A DNA stretch of 64,000 bases from positions 744,001-808,000 of the forward strand of contig NZ_RCYZ01000001.1 of NCBI RefSeq assembly GCF_006439025.1, in the 5' to 3' direction. The notes beneath the pieces were generated by a model that saw only the letters and a program-made list of their open reading frames with translations, ran no database searches and had not been told where the DNA came from. The stretch's first letter is position 1; every line of letters starts with the position of its first letter. The translations under genes were made by a program, and so were the position numbers. This document shows, one piece after another, positions 32,574-41,057 of the stretch. Source of the DNA: Hymenobacter nivis (GTDB lineage Bacteria > Bacteroidota > Bacteroidia > Cytophagales > Hymenobacteraceae).

Positions 32574-34463
32574 TTATCTAGCCATTTCCCACACATTATC
32601 CTTGGGGAAGCTATCTGGTACGTAGAGGCTGCCGAGCAAGATTTTACTAATTGTCTTTTTACTGGATACGGGCACGACTACGGCATGGGCCCCGGCCTGC
32701 CATACGGCGATGGTGCGGTGGATTTTTTGGGTGGTGCCGTCGGCGAAGGTGAGCAGCAGGTCGATGGGCACGGGCTTGGTGCCCTTGGCTTCGATGGTGA
32801 TTTCGCCGCCGCTGGGGCCCTGGGCCACGCGGGCAATGGCCAGGTCGGGGTAGCCGTCTTCGAAAAACCAACGCCGCCAGAACCAGTTCAGGTTTTGGCC
32901 TGCCCCGGCGTTCATCGAGTTGAAGAAATCGTGGGGCATGGGGTGCTTGCCGTGCCAGTTGCGGATGTAGGTGTGCAGGGCCCTGGTGAAGAGCTCGTCG
33001 CCGAGCAAATCCTTCACAAACAGGTAGCCCAGCCCCGGCTTGGGGTACGAATTCAGGAAAAACGCCTGGTCGGTTTGCTGGCTGCTGAGCGTGACGATGG
33101 GCGGATCAGCCTCGGTGCCGGCGGCGGCGTTGTATGGCTGCATTCCGTAAGAATCCACCAGCGTGGGGTCAATCATGCTGGAAATCAGCCACTCGCCGAT
33201 GGTGGCCCAGCCTTCATCCATCCAGCCGTACTTGGTTTCGTTGATGCCCAGGTAAAACGGGAACATCGTGTGGAAAATCTCGTGGTCGGTGAGGGTGATG
33301 GCCTCCTGGCGGGTGGCGCTGGGGTTGTCGTTCACCATCATGGGATACTCCATCTGGTCGCGGCCGTCGAACACCGTTTCGTGGGCGTATGGGAAGGGCC
33401 ACTTCGGGAAGGTGTAGCTCATGGCCAGCACCGTGCGCCGGGCAATGTCTATCACGTCGCGGTAGTCGCGGTGCTGGGGCGAGTACACGGCATCGACGCG
33501 GGTGCGGCGCTGGGTTTTGGGGTCCACCACGGGGCTGGCGGCCTGCCACACGTAGTGGTCGGCGGTGGCAAACACGAAGTCCGGTACGTCGCGGGCCTCG
33601 AAGCGCCAGGCGTTCTGGGCGTCGGGGTTGGTGATGTCGCGGCGGCGCACGTCGGTGCTGTCGATGATGGTGGTCACGCCCTCGCTCTGCTCGGCGCGGT
33701 GCAGGCGGTCGATGTACTTCTTGGTCAGCACTTCGCCGGGGTTCACAAGGTCGCCGGTGGCCCACACCACGTAGTTGCGCGGCACGGTGATGGACGCCTT
33801 GAAGGTGCAGAAATCGTTGTAAAACTCGGCCACACCGGTGTAGGGCCAGCGGTTCCAGCCGTCGAGGTCGTCATACACGGCGATGCGCGGAAAGAAGTAC
33901 GCCACAAAGGCCGACCCCGGCTCTACCTCGCCGGTGCGGTTGTGCGAGCCCTGGTTGAGCGTGTAGGCGTAGGTGATGGCCACCTTTAGGCTTTGGTGGG
34001 GCAGCAGTGGGGCCCCCAGCGGCACCACCATGTTAGTGGCGTCGATGGCCAGCTGGCGAACGTCGAGGCGCTGGCCGTTGAGGGCCATTTGCTGGATTTG
34101 CACGCCGTCACCAATGTCTTCCGGCGCGATGCGGTTCACGCGGGGGGCCCCTTCTTGGTAGAGGTTGGGGTAGAGCTTGAACCAGATTTGGCGCAGCGTA
34201 TCGGGGCTATTGTTTTGGTACACAATATCTACCGTGCCCGAGAGGCGGCGCGACGATGGGTTGTAGGCCACGTCGATGTCGTAGGCGGCCGTATTTTGCC
34301 AGTAGTGGGGCCCCGGGGCCCCGTTTTCAGCGCGGGTGCCGCGGGCGTAGGTGGCGCGCAGGTTGCGGGCAATGGGCAGCGCGGGCTGGGCCCCAGCGGC
34401 CAGCGCCAGCGCGGCCAACAGCCCGGCCAGCAGGGCGCTACGGAGAAGAAACAGGGTTTTCAA
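32574..34463 (-). CDS. Exported M1-family metallopeptidase
   Basis: A zinc aminopeptidase-like protein of about 630 residues. The TTG at 34463 starts the signal peptide (KTLFLLRSALLAGLLAALALAAGAQ); the ATG at 34607 adds 48 residues of Arg-rich sequence and is unlikely. The zinc site is HEIFH followed by 18 residues and then the Glu in WMDEGWA, matching HExxH-x18-E. Where canonical M1 enzymes have GAMEN, this protein has DQMEYP, a pattern typical of Bacteroidota M1 peptidases. The C-terminal beta domain includes GGEITIEAKGTKPVPIDLLLTF. It is probably periplasmic, and is likely monocistronic. Confidence 0.92.
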   Translation of the reverse strand: MKTLFLLRSALLAGLLAALALAAGAQPALPIARNLRATYARGTRAENGAPGPHYWQNTAAYDIDVAYNPSSRRLSGTVDIVYQNNSPDTLRQIWFKLYPNLYQEGAPRVNRIAPEDIGDGVQIQQMALNGQRLDVRQLAIDATNMVVPLGAPLLPHQSLKVAITYAYTLNQGSHNRTGEVEPGSAFVAYFFPRIAVYDDLDGWNRWPYTGVAEFYNDFCTFKASITVPRNYVVWATGDLVNPGEVLTKKYIDRLHRAEQSEGVTTIIDSTDVRRRDITNPDAQNAWRFEARDVPDFVFATADHYVWQAASPVVDPKTQRRTRVDAVYSPQHRDYRDVIDIARRTVLAMSYTFPKWPFPYAHETVFDGRDQMEYPMMVNDNPSATRQEAITLTDHEIFHTMFPFYLGINETKYGWMDEGWATIGEWLISSMIDPTLVDSYGMQPYNAAAGTEADPPIVTLSSQQTDQAFFLNSYPKPGLGYLFVKDLLGDELFTRALHTYIRNWHGKHPMPHDFFNSMNAGAGQNLNWFWRRWFFEDGYPDLAIARVAQGPSGGEITIEAKGTKPVPIDLLLTFADGTTQKIHRTIAVWQAGAHAVVVPVSSKKTISKILLGSLYVPDSFPKDNVWEMAR

Positions 34464-34670
34464 GCGGCGAAAAAACGCGAGGTAACGAAAGCAAAATATA
34501 CGCAAAGCAAGGCGGCCCCGTCCGAAAAACGGTTTTTTATTGCGTTTCCGTGCAACACCCGGCCCATTTATCCGACCAACTACGTAGAACCCCCTGCCCA
34601 ATCCCATCCGCGGGGCCCCGGCAACATCTGCCGCGCCCGGCGGTTACCCCCGCGCTTCTTTTCTCCTTTT

Positions 34671-35807
34671 ATGAACATCGGCATCGTCTGCTACCCCACC
34701 TACGGGGGCTCCGGCGTGGTGGCTACTGAGCTGGGCAAGGCCCTGGCCCAGCGCGGCCACCGCGTCCACTTCATCACCTACAGCCAGCCGGTGCGGCTCG
34801 ACTTCTTCAACGAGAACCTGTTTTACCACGAGGTGTACGTGCCCGCGTACCCGCTCTTCCAGTTTCCGCCCTACGAGTCGGCCCTGGCCAGCAAGATGGT
34901 CGACATCGTGCAGAACGAGAAGCTCGACGTACTGCACGTGCACTACGCCATTCCGCACGCCTCGGCGGCCTTTTTGGCCAAGCAGATTCTGCGCTCGCGC
35001 GGCATCGCGGCGCCCGTTGTCACCACGTTGCACGGCACCGACATCACGCTCGTGGGCAAAGACGCCAGCTACGAGCCGGTGGTTACGTTCAGCATCAACC
35101 AGAGCGACGGCGTGACGGCCGTATCGGCCGATTTGCGCCGCGAAACCTACGAGTCGTTTCCCATCGACAAGGAGATTGAAGTGATTCCCAACTTCATCGA
35201 CCTCACCCGCTTCCGCAAGCAGGACAAGAGCCATTTCCGGGCCGCCATTGCGCCCGACGGCGAGAAGCTGCTCATCCACACCAGCAACTTCCGGGCGGTG
35301 AAGCGCGTGGAAGACGTGCTGCGCATCTTCGCCGGCGTGCGGGCCGAGATTCCGGCCAAGCTGCTGCTTGTGGGCGACGGCCCCGACCGCTCACGCATGG
35401 AAAAGCTGGCCCGCGAGCTGGATTGCCAGCGCGACATCCGCTTCCTGGGCAAGCTGGAGGCCGTGGAGGAAGTGCTCAGCGTGGGCGATTTGTTCCTGAT
35501 GCCCTCTGAGAACGAGAGCTTTGGCCTCGCCGCCCTGGAGGCCATGGCCTGCGAAGTGCCCGTGGTGAGCACCAACGCCGGCGGCATCCCCGAACTGAAC
35601 ATCCACGGCGTAACCGGCATGGTGAGTCAAATCGGCGACGTGGCCGACATGGTGAAAAACGCCCTTTACGTGCTCGACGACGCTAACCTGCCGCGCTTCA
35701 AAGCCGCCGCCCACGCCCGCGCCGAGGAGTTTGCCGTCGGCAGCATCGTGCCGCTGTACGAAGATTGCTACCGCCGCGCCATCGCCGCTACCCTGGCCGC
35801 AGTGTAG
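34671..35807 (+). CDS. bshA: N-acetyl-alpha-D-glucosaminyl L-malate synthase
   Basis: BshA is the first enzyme of bacillithiol synthesis, a GT4 glycosyltransferase joining GlcNAc from UDP-GlcNAc to L-malate. The ATG at 34671 begins MNIGIVCYPTYGGSGVVATE, which is the family signature. Further landmarks are HVHYAIPHASAA, TTLHGTDITLVG, a GDGPDR site and the E-x7-E motif in PSENESFGLAALEAMACEVPV. Length of 378 is right. It is not linked to other bsh genes here. Bacillithiol is used by many Bacteroidota in place of glutathione. Confidence 0.95.
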   Translation: MNIGIVCYPTYGGSGVVATELGKALAQRGHRVHFITYSQPVRLDFFNENLFYHEVYVPAYPLFQFPPYESALASKMVDIVQNEKLDVLHVHYAIPHASAAFLAKQILRSRGIAAPVVTTLHGTDITLVGKDASYEPVVTFSINQSDGVTAVSADLRRETYESFPIDKEIEVIPNFIDLTRFRKQDKSHFRAAIAPDGEKLLIHTSNFRAVKRVEDVLRIFAGVRAEIPAKLLLVGDGPDRSRMEKLARELDCQRDIRFLGKLEAVEEVLSVGDLFLMPSENESFGLAALEAMACEVPVVSTNAGGIPELNIHGVTGMVSQIGDVADMVKNALYVLDDANLPRFKAAAHARAEEFAVGSIVPLYEDCYRRAIAATLAAV

Positions 35808-35817
35808 CGCGGGGGCC

Positions 35818-36243
35818 CTATAGTAGCGCTGGCAAATGCTTGCTGATTCGTACTGACCAATAAAAGAACATACCGTAGGAGGACAGCATGATTAGGCCGT
35901 AGCCTACGAGGTCGGAAGCGTTGATGGCAACGCGCTCGGCGGGCGTTATAGTAAGCCGATTGGGAAAAATGAACGGCCGGCCGTTGAGACGCTTGCTGAG
36001 TTGATTAACCAGCCCAAATGCTGCCACCAAGGTGAATGGCACCAGCAGACCCGCCGAGATGCTGGTGCCAGGGTAGCGCAAGGGCCTTGCGTAGCAGTAC
36101 CCAAACGCCGCGGCTAACAGGAGGCCGCCCAACAGCCAGCACTTGTAGACGCCGGGCGCGTACAGACTGCGGTACCACCCGAACACCAACATTAGTATTG
36201 GCAAAGACAGGCCCGCGGTAGCCAACATGCTTAACAACTTCAC
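35818..36243 (-). CDS. Small membrane protein, unknown function
   Basis: A 141-residue protein with about four hydrophobic segments (LSLPILMLVFGWY, WLLGGLLLAAAFGYCYA, GLLVPFTLVAAFGLVNQL and LVGYGLIMLSSYGMFFYW). The start is a GTG at 36243, with an ATG five codons on as an alternative. No family recognised. It lies 13 bp downstream of the nucleotidase and converges on bshA with only 10 bp between stop codons and no obvious terminator. Confidence 0.65.
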   Translation of the reverse strand: MKLLSMLATAGLSLPILMLVFGWYRSLYAPGVYKCWLLGGLLLAAAFGYCYARPLRYPGTSISAGLLVPFTLVAAFGLVNQLSKRLNGRPFIFPNRLTITPAERVAINASDLVGYGLIMLSSYGMFFYWSVRISKHLPALL

Positions 36244-36256
36244 GGTAGCCGTTGGC

Positions 36257-36790
36257 CTACAAGAAGATGCCCGCTATTTCCTGCCAGCTGTGCACGCGGC
36301 GGTAGCCCGTTTTGTGCACGTTGTGCGGGGCGTTGAACAGGATGCCTTCGCCCCGGAAGTGGTCAAAGTTGTAGGCGTTGTCGTCGATAAGGAAGTCGGC
36401 GTTGATGATGCTTTTATCGCCGCAGAAGACGTAGTGCGACCACGGAATAAAGGGAAAGTGCTGCTGCAACCAGTTGTACTTATCGAGAAACGAGTTGGAG
36501 AACTCCATGGCCGCCGTGGCGATGAACAACTCGTAACGCTCTGACATTTGGCGCAGCACGTCTTGGCTGTCGGCCATCACCGGCAGGTCTTTGAAGAAGC
36601 CGGGCGCGTTGGGATAGGCGCGCAGGGCGGCCTGGTGCTCGGGGGCCACGGCATCGGCGGCGTTGCGGCCATGCAGCGCTTCCAGGGTCAGTTCCAGCTG
36701 AAAATCACGGCCGTACCACTCCTGAAAGCGGGCGATGGAGTCGGCCATTACCTCGTCCATATCGACGGCAATGCGGGTCTTTTTTTCCAT
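36257..36790 (-). CDS. 5'(3')-deoxyribonucleotidase-like HAD phosphatase
   Basis: A 177-residue HAD-fold phosphatase of the NT5C type, which removes phosphate from deoxynucleoside monophosphates. The nucleophile motif is DMDEVMAD near residue 10 (the first Asp attacks, the second is the acid/base). Motif II is in FIATAAM, and motif IV in FLIDDNAYNF. Dephosphorylation of dNMPs could regulate nucleotide pools. It is probably cotranscribed with the small membrane protein that follows. Confidence 0.85.
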   Translation of the reverse strand: MEKKTRIAVDMDEVMADSIARFQEWYGRDFQLELTLEALHGRNAADAVAPEHQAALRAYPNAPGFFKDLPVMADSQDVLRQMSERYELFIATAAMEFSNSFLDKYNWLQQHFPFIPWSHYVFCGDKSIINADFLIDDNAYNFDHFRGEGILFNAPHNVHKTGYRRVHSWQEIAGIFL

Positions 36791-36823
36791 AAATAATGAG
36801 GCCCAGGGCCCCGAGCTAAACGG

Positions 36824-37360
36824 TTAGAACAAGCCGAACGCCTCGTGCTTCACGGCAGCCAGGGCCTGGGCGGTGGGCTCGGCGGCGTCGGTCATCAGGC
36901 CCTCCAGGATGCGCTTGGCCAGCTCGGTGCCGCGGGCCTGGCCGGGGTTGGGCAGGCCGTGGAAGGCGCGGTTCACCATCGTGAGCACGTTTTCCTTGGC
37001 TTCCTTCACCAGCACCCAGGCATCGGCCGACACGTAGAGCTGCTGCGAGAGGTTGTGGTCGTACTCGGCCCGAATTTCTTGTTGCAGCAAGCGGTGGTAT
37101 TCGGGGGCCGACTGGCCGGCGCTGCTCAGGCGCACGAGCACATTATTGGGTGAAATGCGTTCCAGCATCAGCACTACCCGCTCGTAGGCTTGCAGGCGCA
37201 GGGGCAGCGTTTCCTTGCTGCTGGCCAGGCGCAGCTCGATGAGGCGGCGCTGCTGGTCTTTGTCGAGGTACTGCTTGAAGAGCAGGTAGATGGTCCCGGC
37301 CACGACGAGCGCCGGCAGAATAATTTTGAGCAGTTCGAACAGGTACGCGGAAGAATCCAT
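36824..37360 (-). CDS. Conserved membrane-anchored protein, unknown function
   Basis: About 178 residues with one N-terminal membrane helix (LLKIILPALVVAGTIYLLF), then an almost wholly helical cytosolic part starting LDKDQQRRLIELRLASSKETL. The ATG at 37360 is preferred. The region PLRLQAYERVVLMLERISPNNVLVRL recalls a family seen in many Bacteroidota, but no role is known to me. It lies upstream of the nucleotidase on the same strand, 34 bp apart. Confidence 0.7.
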   Translation of the reverse strand: MDSSAYLFELLKIILPALVVAGTIYLLFKQYLDKDQQRRLIELRLASSKETLPLRLQAYERVVLMLERISPNNVLVRLSSAGQSAPEYHRLLQQEIRAEYDHNLSQQLYVSADAWVLVKEAKENVLTMVNRAFHGLPNPGQARGTELAKRILEGLMTDAAEPTAQALAAVKHEAFGLF

Positions 37361-37575
37361 GGGGGCAGCGCCCGGCTCCAGCCGGGCCGAAAGTGGGCCG
37401 GGCGCCGGCAGGGGCCCCACGCGGGGCCGGCCGGCGGGCCGCGCTGGAGCCCGGCCGCCGGCAAAACTACGCCGTGAACCGCCGCCCGCCCCGCGCTGTT
37501 TACCTTGCCGCGGGGCCCCAGCCCGGGCCGGTGTATATTTGTTATTGTTCTAATTAACCTAACCTCGACTTTCCT

Positions 37576-37923
37576 ATGGCCAGCGTCGCCACCCTCGCCC
37601 CCATCAGCCTCACCGACCGCGCCGTGGTCGAGGTTAAAAATATCATCATGGAGAAAAACGTGCCTGATAACTACGGCCTGCGCATCGGCGTGCAGGGCGG
37701 TGGCTGCTCGGGCATGAGCTACTTGCTGGGCTTCGACCAGGCCAAGGAGCAGGACGAAACCTACGACCTCGACGGCCTCAAGCTCATCATGGACAAGAAA
37801 CACGCCATGTACGTGCTCGGCATGGAGGTCGATTTTCAGGATGGCCTCAATGCCCGCGGCTTCGTTTTCAACAACCCCCAGGCAAAAAGCACCTGCGGCT
37901 GCGGCTCGTCGTTCTCAGCCTAA
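37576..37923 (+). CDS. HesB/IscA-type iron-sulfur assembly protein
   Basis: A 115-residue A-type carrier. The three conserved cysteines are in GGGCSGMSY (near residue 43) and CGCGSSFS at the C-terminus. VEVKNIIMEKN and LDGLKLIMDKKHAMYVLGMEVDF follow the family pattern. It probably delivers Fe-S clusters or iron to target enzymes in the cytosol. It starts about 210 bp from the divergent membrane-protein gene; a small ORF follows on the same strand. Confidence 0.9.
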   Translation: MASVATLAPISLTDRAVVEVKNIIMEKNVPDNYGLRIGVQGGGCSGMSYLLGFDQAKEQDETYDLDGLKLIMDKKHAMYVLGMEVDFQDGLNARGFVFNNPQAKSTCGCGSSFSA

Positions 37924-37977
37924 AACCGCTGCTTTTGGCTGATTAACCGTGCTTTTGCTAATTTTTTCCAAATTGTT

Positions 37978-38169
37978 ATGGACGTAAAATATTTGTCGGA
38001 CGACAAGGGAAAAATAACCGGCGTTTTCCTGTCCATCGAAGACTGGGAGCAACTGCAAAAGCAGTACAGTATTTCGCTTGATGCTGCCGGGGCCCCTAGC
38101 GCTCAGCTACAAAACGGCCTCAGCGCCGCCCTCGCCAAGGCCAAGCCCGGCGCTGCTGGCAACGAGTAG
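37978..38169 (+). CDS. Small antitoxin-like protein, no partner seen
   Basis: A 63-residue protein that starts MDVKYLSDDKGKITGVFLS followed by IEDWEQLQKQY. The order of a short beta hairpin, a helix and a Gln/Lys/Ala-rich tail is like small Phd/RelB-like antitoxins or their orphan relatives in Bacteroidota. No RelE, PIN or HEPN gene is next to it. It starts 54 bp after the HesB gene. A terminator follows at 38187. Confidence 0.55.
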   Translation: MDVKYLSDDKGKITGVFLSIEDWEQLQKQYSISLDAAGAPSAQLQNGLSAALAKAKPGAAGNE

Positions 38170-38186
38170 CGGCGGCCCGAACCAAT

Positions 38187-38216
38187 AAAAAAAGCCCGGA
38201 CGAGCCGGGCTTTTTT
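38187..38216. terminator. Bidirectional terminator
   Basis: AAAAAAAGCCCGG (38187-38199) and CCGGGCTTTTTT (38205-38216) form a 12-13 bp stem with a 5-nt loop, and end just before the stop of the convergent MBL-fold gene at 38236. Confidence 0.9.
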
Positions 38217-38235
38217 GTGTCCATTTTCCAACGGT

Positions 38236-39231
38236 TCAGAACTGTAACCGCTGGCCTTGCACCGGGTATAGCAGCCGCAAGCCCAGCGCGTTGGCCGCCG
38301 CCAGCTGCCGGGCAATGGCAGCCTCGTTAGCGGCCGGCGGCTTGCGGTGGGTGATGACGATGGGCACCGCGCGCAGGGCCCCGGGGCCCGCCACCTGGGC
38401 CAGCGCGGCTAGCTCCTGCATCAGCCGGGCGGGCGTGAGGTGGCCGAACAGCAGCTTCTCGGGCTGCTCGTTGGCGTAGGAGGTTTCGATGAACAGGGCC
38501 CGGAGCTGGCCAGCCCGCACCAGGGGCCCCACGGCTTGCCACAGCGCTTGCAGCTGGTGGCCCTGCTCCAGTTCGTCGGCCCCGGTGTCGCCCAGGTACA
38601 GCAGGTAATCGTCGTGGCTGCGCAGCAGCAAGGCGGCGCTTTCGTAGGGCCGGGCGTGGCTCAGGGGGAAGGTGCGCAAGCGCAGCGCGGTTTCGGGCAG
38701 AACCACTTCGGGGCCCGGCAGCAGGGCCTGGAGGCGGTACTTGCCCAGGGCCGGTGGGGCCCCGGCGGGGCCGAAGTTGGGCCAGGCGCGCCAGTTGAAG
38801 TAGTCGTTTTGCAACGTGGCCAGGCAGCTGGGCAGGCCGTAAATCGTTTTGGGGGCGTCGTCGGGTGCGTTCAGCAGCAGGCCGGCCACGTGGTCGAGGT
38901 GGGCGTGCGAGATGAGGTAGGCCTTGATGTACGTCTTGAGCACGGCGTCGGCGTCCACGGCAAACACCTGGTTGGCCACAGCCTTCTCGAGGCCGGTGCG
39001 CAGGCTGCCCGCATCGAGGCACACGTAGGCCGAACTGCCGGCCGGCGCCACCAGGTAGGCCGATAGGTTGCCTTCGTCCAGGCCGCCGCGCACGCCCAGC
39101 GGCACCACGTCGAAGGCCGGGCGCTGGGGGCCCTGCGCCAGGGCCCCCAGCGGCAGAAGCCCCAGTAGCAGGCCCGCGCAGGCGCACCCGAGGCGGCCCA
39201 TTACCCCAGCCAGGGCCCTAACTGAAATCAT
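38236..39231 (-). CDS. Exported MBL-fold hydrolase, class II phosphodiesterase-like
   Basis: A 331-residue zinc hydrolase. The signal peptide (CAGLLLGLLPLGALAQ) puts it in the periplasm. The metal motif ISHAHLDHVAGLLLNAP and the later FPLSHARPYES, YLGDTGADE and IETSYANEQ/LLFGHLTP resemble class II cyclic-nucleotide phosphodiesterases. Substrate is not proven. The start is an ATG at 39231 which overlaps the preceding hypothetical gene by 14 bp, indicating translational coupling. It is the last gene of a three-gene set. Confidence 0.8.
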   Translation of the reverse strand: MISVRALAGVMGRLGCACAGLLLGLLPLGALAQGPQRPAFDVVPLGVRGGLDEGNLSAYLVAPAGSSAYVCLDAGSLRTGLEKAVANQVFAVDADAVLKTYIKAYLISHAHLDHVAGLLLNAPDDAPKTIYGLPSCLATLQNDYFNWRAWPNFGPAGAPPALGKYRLQALLPGPEVVLPETALRLRTFPLSHARPYESAALLLRSHDDYLLYLGDTGADELEQGHQLQALWQAVGPLVRAGQLRALFIETSYANEQPEKLLFGHLTPARLMQELAALAQVAGPGALRAVPIVITHRKPPAANEAAIARQLAAANALGLRLLYPVQGQRLQF

Positions 39232-39853
39232 GCGGATACCCGATTTCCTGCAAGTCGGCAGCGAGCATCGTCCAGTCTTCCAGCTCCTCATTAATGGCCA
39301 GCACCCGTTGGCGGGTCAGGGTTTCGTGCTGGTACACAGGGGCTACGGCGGCGGGCGCGATGGGGCGGCGGTCGGTTTCGTCGAGGTAATACTCGGTGGC
39401 CCACTCGGCGTAGGTAGCGGGCTGGCTGTCGAAAATGGCGAGCAGGTCTTCCGAGCCGTCGTCGTCATTCTCCACAGTACCGGTCTGCCAGCCGCCGGCA
39501 GGCGTGTACCAAAGGCAAAACGTGGTGCCGATGGAGGCCACCGGCTCGCCGGCCATGAAGTCGGCAAAAACGGCGGGCAGGCCAGTGGTTACCTGAGCCT
39601 TGGCGGGCTGGTCGTACTCGTGCAAGAAGCCGTTGATTACGCAGCCCTCGGGGCGGAACAAGACCAGCATTTGGTCGCCTTCGCCGTCGGTCATTTCGAG
39701 CAGCTCCTCGTTTTCGCCCCAGTGCGGGTTGTAGGAATAGTAGCGGTATTCCCAGTCAGGCGAGTTGATGGCGTCGAGCGCAGCCAGGGCCTGGCACAGG
39801 CGCCGGAGGGCGGGGGCGGCGGGCAGGGCCGCGTAGTTGGTCGTCGAAATCAT
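39218..39853 (-). CDS. Hypothetical acidic protein
   Basis: About 211 residues, acidic, rich in Trp and Tyr, with no signal peptide or membrane helix. Segments such as YRYYSYNPHWGENEELLEM and GDQMLVLFRPEGCVINGF look like a beta-rich folded domain, with a late helical part EDWTMLAADLQEIGY. I do not recognise the family. It sits between a ChaN-like gene and an MBL-fold hydrolase and overlaps the latter by 14 bp. The ATG at 39853 is chosen over a GTG five codons earlier. Confidence 0.7.
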   Translation of the reverse strand: MISTTNYAALPAAPALRRLCQALAALDAINSPDWEYRYYSYNPHWGENEELLEMTDGEGDQMLVLFRPEGCVINGFLHEYDQPAKAQVTTGLPAVFADFMAGEPVASIGTTFCLWYTPAGGWQTGTVENDDDGSEDLLAIFDSQPATYAEWATEYYLDETDRRPIAPAAVAPVYQHETLTRQRVLAINEELEDWTMLAADLQEIGYPHDFS

Positions 39854-39868
39854 GCGCAAAGCAAGCAC

Positions 39869-40753
39869 TTAGTACGTCTTGTTCATGTCCTCGGGCACCA
39901 CCACCACGTAGTCGGCCAGGTCCACGTTTTCCTTGGCCAGGCGGTCGAGCTGTGCCTGAGTGGCCACGCTGATGGTGCGTATTTTCAGCGCGGGGCCCCC
40001 TTGGCGGAGGTAGGCCACGATGCCGTCGTGGTGGTCGGAGTGGTAGCTGCCGTTGAGGTGCAGCAGGGTTTGGCCGGGCTGGCGGCTGCTGCGGATGAAG
40101 TAGGCCATCGTTGCGTCTTTCAGGGCCTGGGCTTGGATGATGGTTTGGGCCCCGCCGCCGTGGGGGCTGCCCGCACCGCCGCCGAACATGGCGGCCATGT
40201 TTTTGTAGCCGGGCAGCTCATAATCCACTTTCAGCGGCAGCGGGGCCAGCAGGGCCCTATCAGCGGCGGGCAGCTTATCGAGGGCGGTGAGGCTGCCGCG
40301 GGCCACCTGCTGGGCAAAGGGCCGCGGGGCATTGGTGCCCACCACTGCAATGCCACGGGCCTGTGCGAATTGCAGCAGCGGGCGGTAGTCGGTGTCGTAG
40401 TTGGGCCAGGGGCGCGCCTGGCGCTCGAAGGCCGAGTCGGGCAGGGTGCCGGCGGCGTAGCGGGCCACCAGCGGCTGCACGTCGCGCTCAAACATTTCCA
40501 TTCCCAGTACCAACTTGCCGGGCCCCTTGAGGCGCTGCAAGTCCTTGGCTACCTGGAGCTCCAGCCAGTGCGCCAGGGGGTCGTTGTGCTGCTCGCCGAA
40601 GAGCACCACGTCGGCCTGAGCCAGGTCGGTGAGCATCTGGTCGTAGTCGGCGGGCTTGCCGTCGGCGGCAAAGAGGCGGTAGGCGGGCCGGTCGCCCAGC
40701 GTGAAGCTGCACAGGGCCAGCAGGCACACGATTTTTAGCGCAAGGTTTCGCAA
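39869..40753 (-). CDS. ChaN-family haem-binding-type protein
   Basis: A 294-residue protein of the ChaN family (iron-regulated lipoprotein, TIKI-like fold). The family pattern is seen in DVVLFGEQHNDPLAHWLELQVAKDLQR, VLGMEMFERDVQ, and the C-terminal LHLNGSYHSDHHDGIVAYL. The TTG at 40753 starts a hydrophobic N-terminus with a possible lipobox (LLALC); the longer frame to 40966 would read into the inverted repeat at 40923. It may bind haem or act as a hydrolase of that superfamily. It stands 15 bp upstream of the hypothetical gene. Confidence 0.85.
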   Translation of the reverse strand: MRNLALKIVCLLALCSFTLGDRPAYRLFAADGKPADYDQMLTDLAQADVVLFGEQHNDPLAHWLELQVAKDLQRLKGPGKLVLGMEMFERDVQPLVARYAAGTLPDSAFERQARPWPNYDTDYRPLLQFAQARGIAVVGTNAPRPFAQQVARGSLTALDKLPAADRALLAPLPLKVDYELPGYKNMAAMFGGGAGSPHGGGAQTIIQAQALKDATMAYFIRSSRQPGQTLLHLNGSYHSDHHDGIVAYLRQGGPALKIRTISVATQAQLDRLAKENVDLADYVVVVPEDMNKTY

Positions 40754-41057
40754 GGTTTGGGGGATGTTTCGCGGAAGGAATGGGGCCGGGGTCCCCTTGC
40801 GGCTACGAACAGCGTCGGCCCGACGTGGGTTGCGAAAATCGGAAGAACTACTTGTTAGGGCGAGTGATGGGCTCTTACCAAGGACGTCCAGTTCATTCAG
40901 CGTTCCGGCTATGGCTAGCCCTAAAGCCGTCATGCTGAGCGAAGCCGAAGCATCTCTACTGCTCAAGTAAACCCAGTTGATTGAATTACTTAAACGGTAG
41001 AGATGCTTCGGCTTCGCTCAGCATGACGGCTTTTAATATTAGCCTTGGGGCCCTATC
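40754..41057. other. 304-bp intergenic region upstream of ChaN-like gene
   Basis: Holds the 37-bp inverted repeat at 40923-41033. The remaining 170 bp (40754-40922) has no convincing ORF or promoter match. It separates two same-strand gene sets. Confidence 0.6.
40923..41033. repeat. Perfect 37-bp inverted repeat
   Basis: Arms 40923-40959 and 40997-41033 are exact complements, starting AAAGCCGTCATGCTGAGCG and ending CATCTCTAC, with a 37-nt spacer. AAGTAA/TTACTT inside the spacer can pair too. From memory, TCATGCTGAGCG-type repeats are abundant in Hymenobacter genomes. It is intergenic between the ABC permease and ChaN genes and encodes nothing. Confidence 0.95.

Noticed and set aside
32556..33989. 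Plus-strand ORF of 477 codons
   Set aside because: Antisense to the M1 peptidase, whose HExxH-x18-E site is unmistakable.
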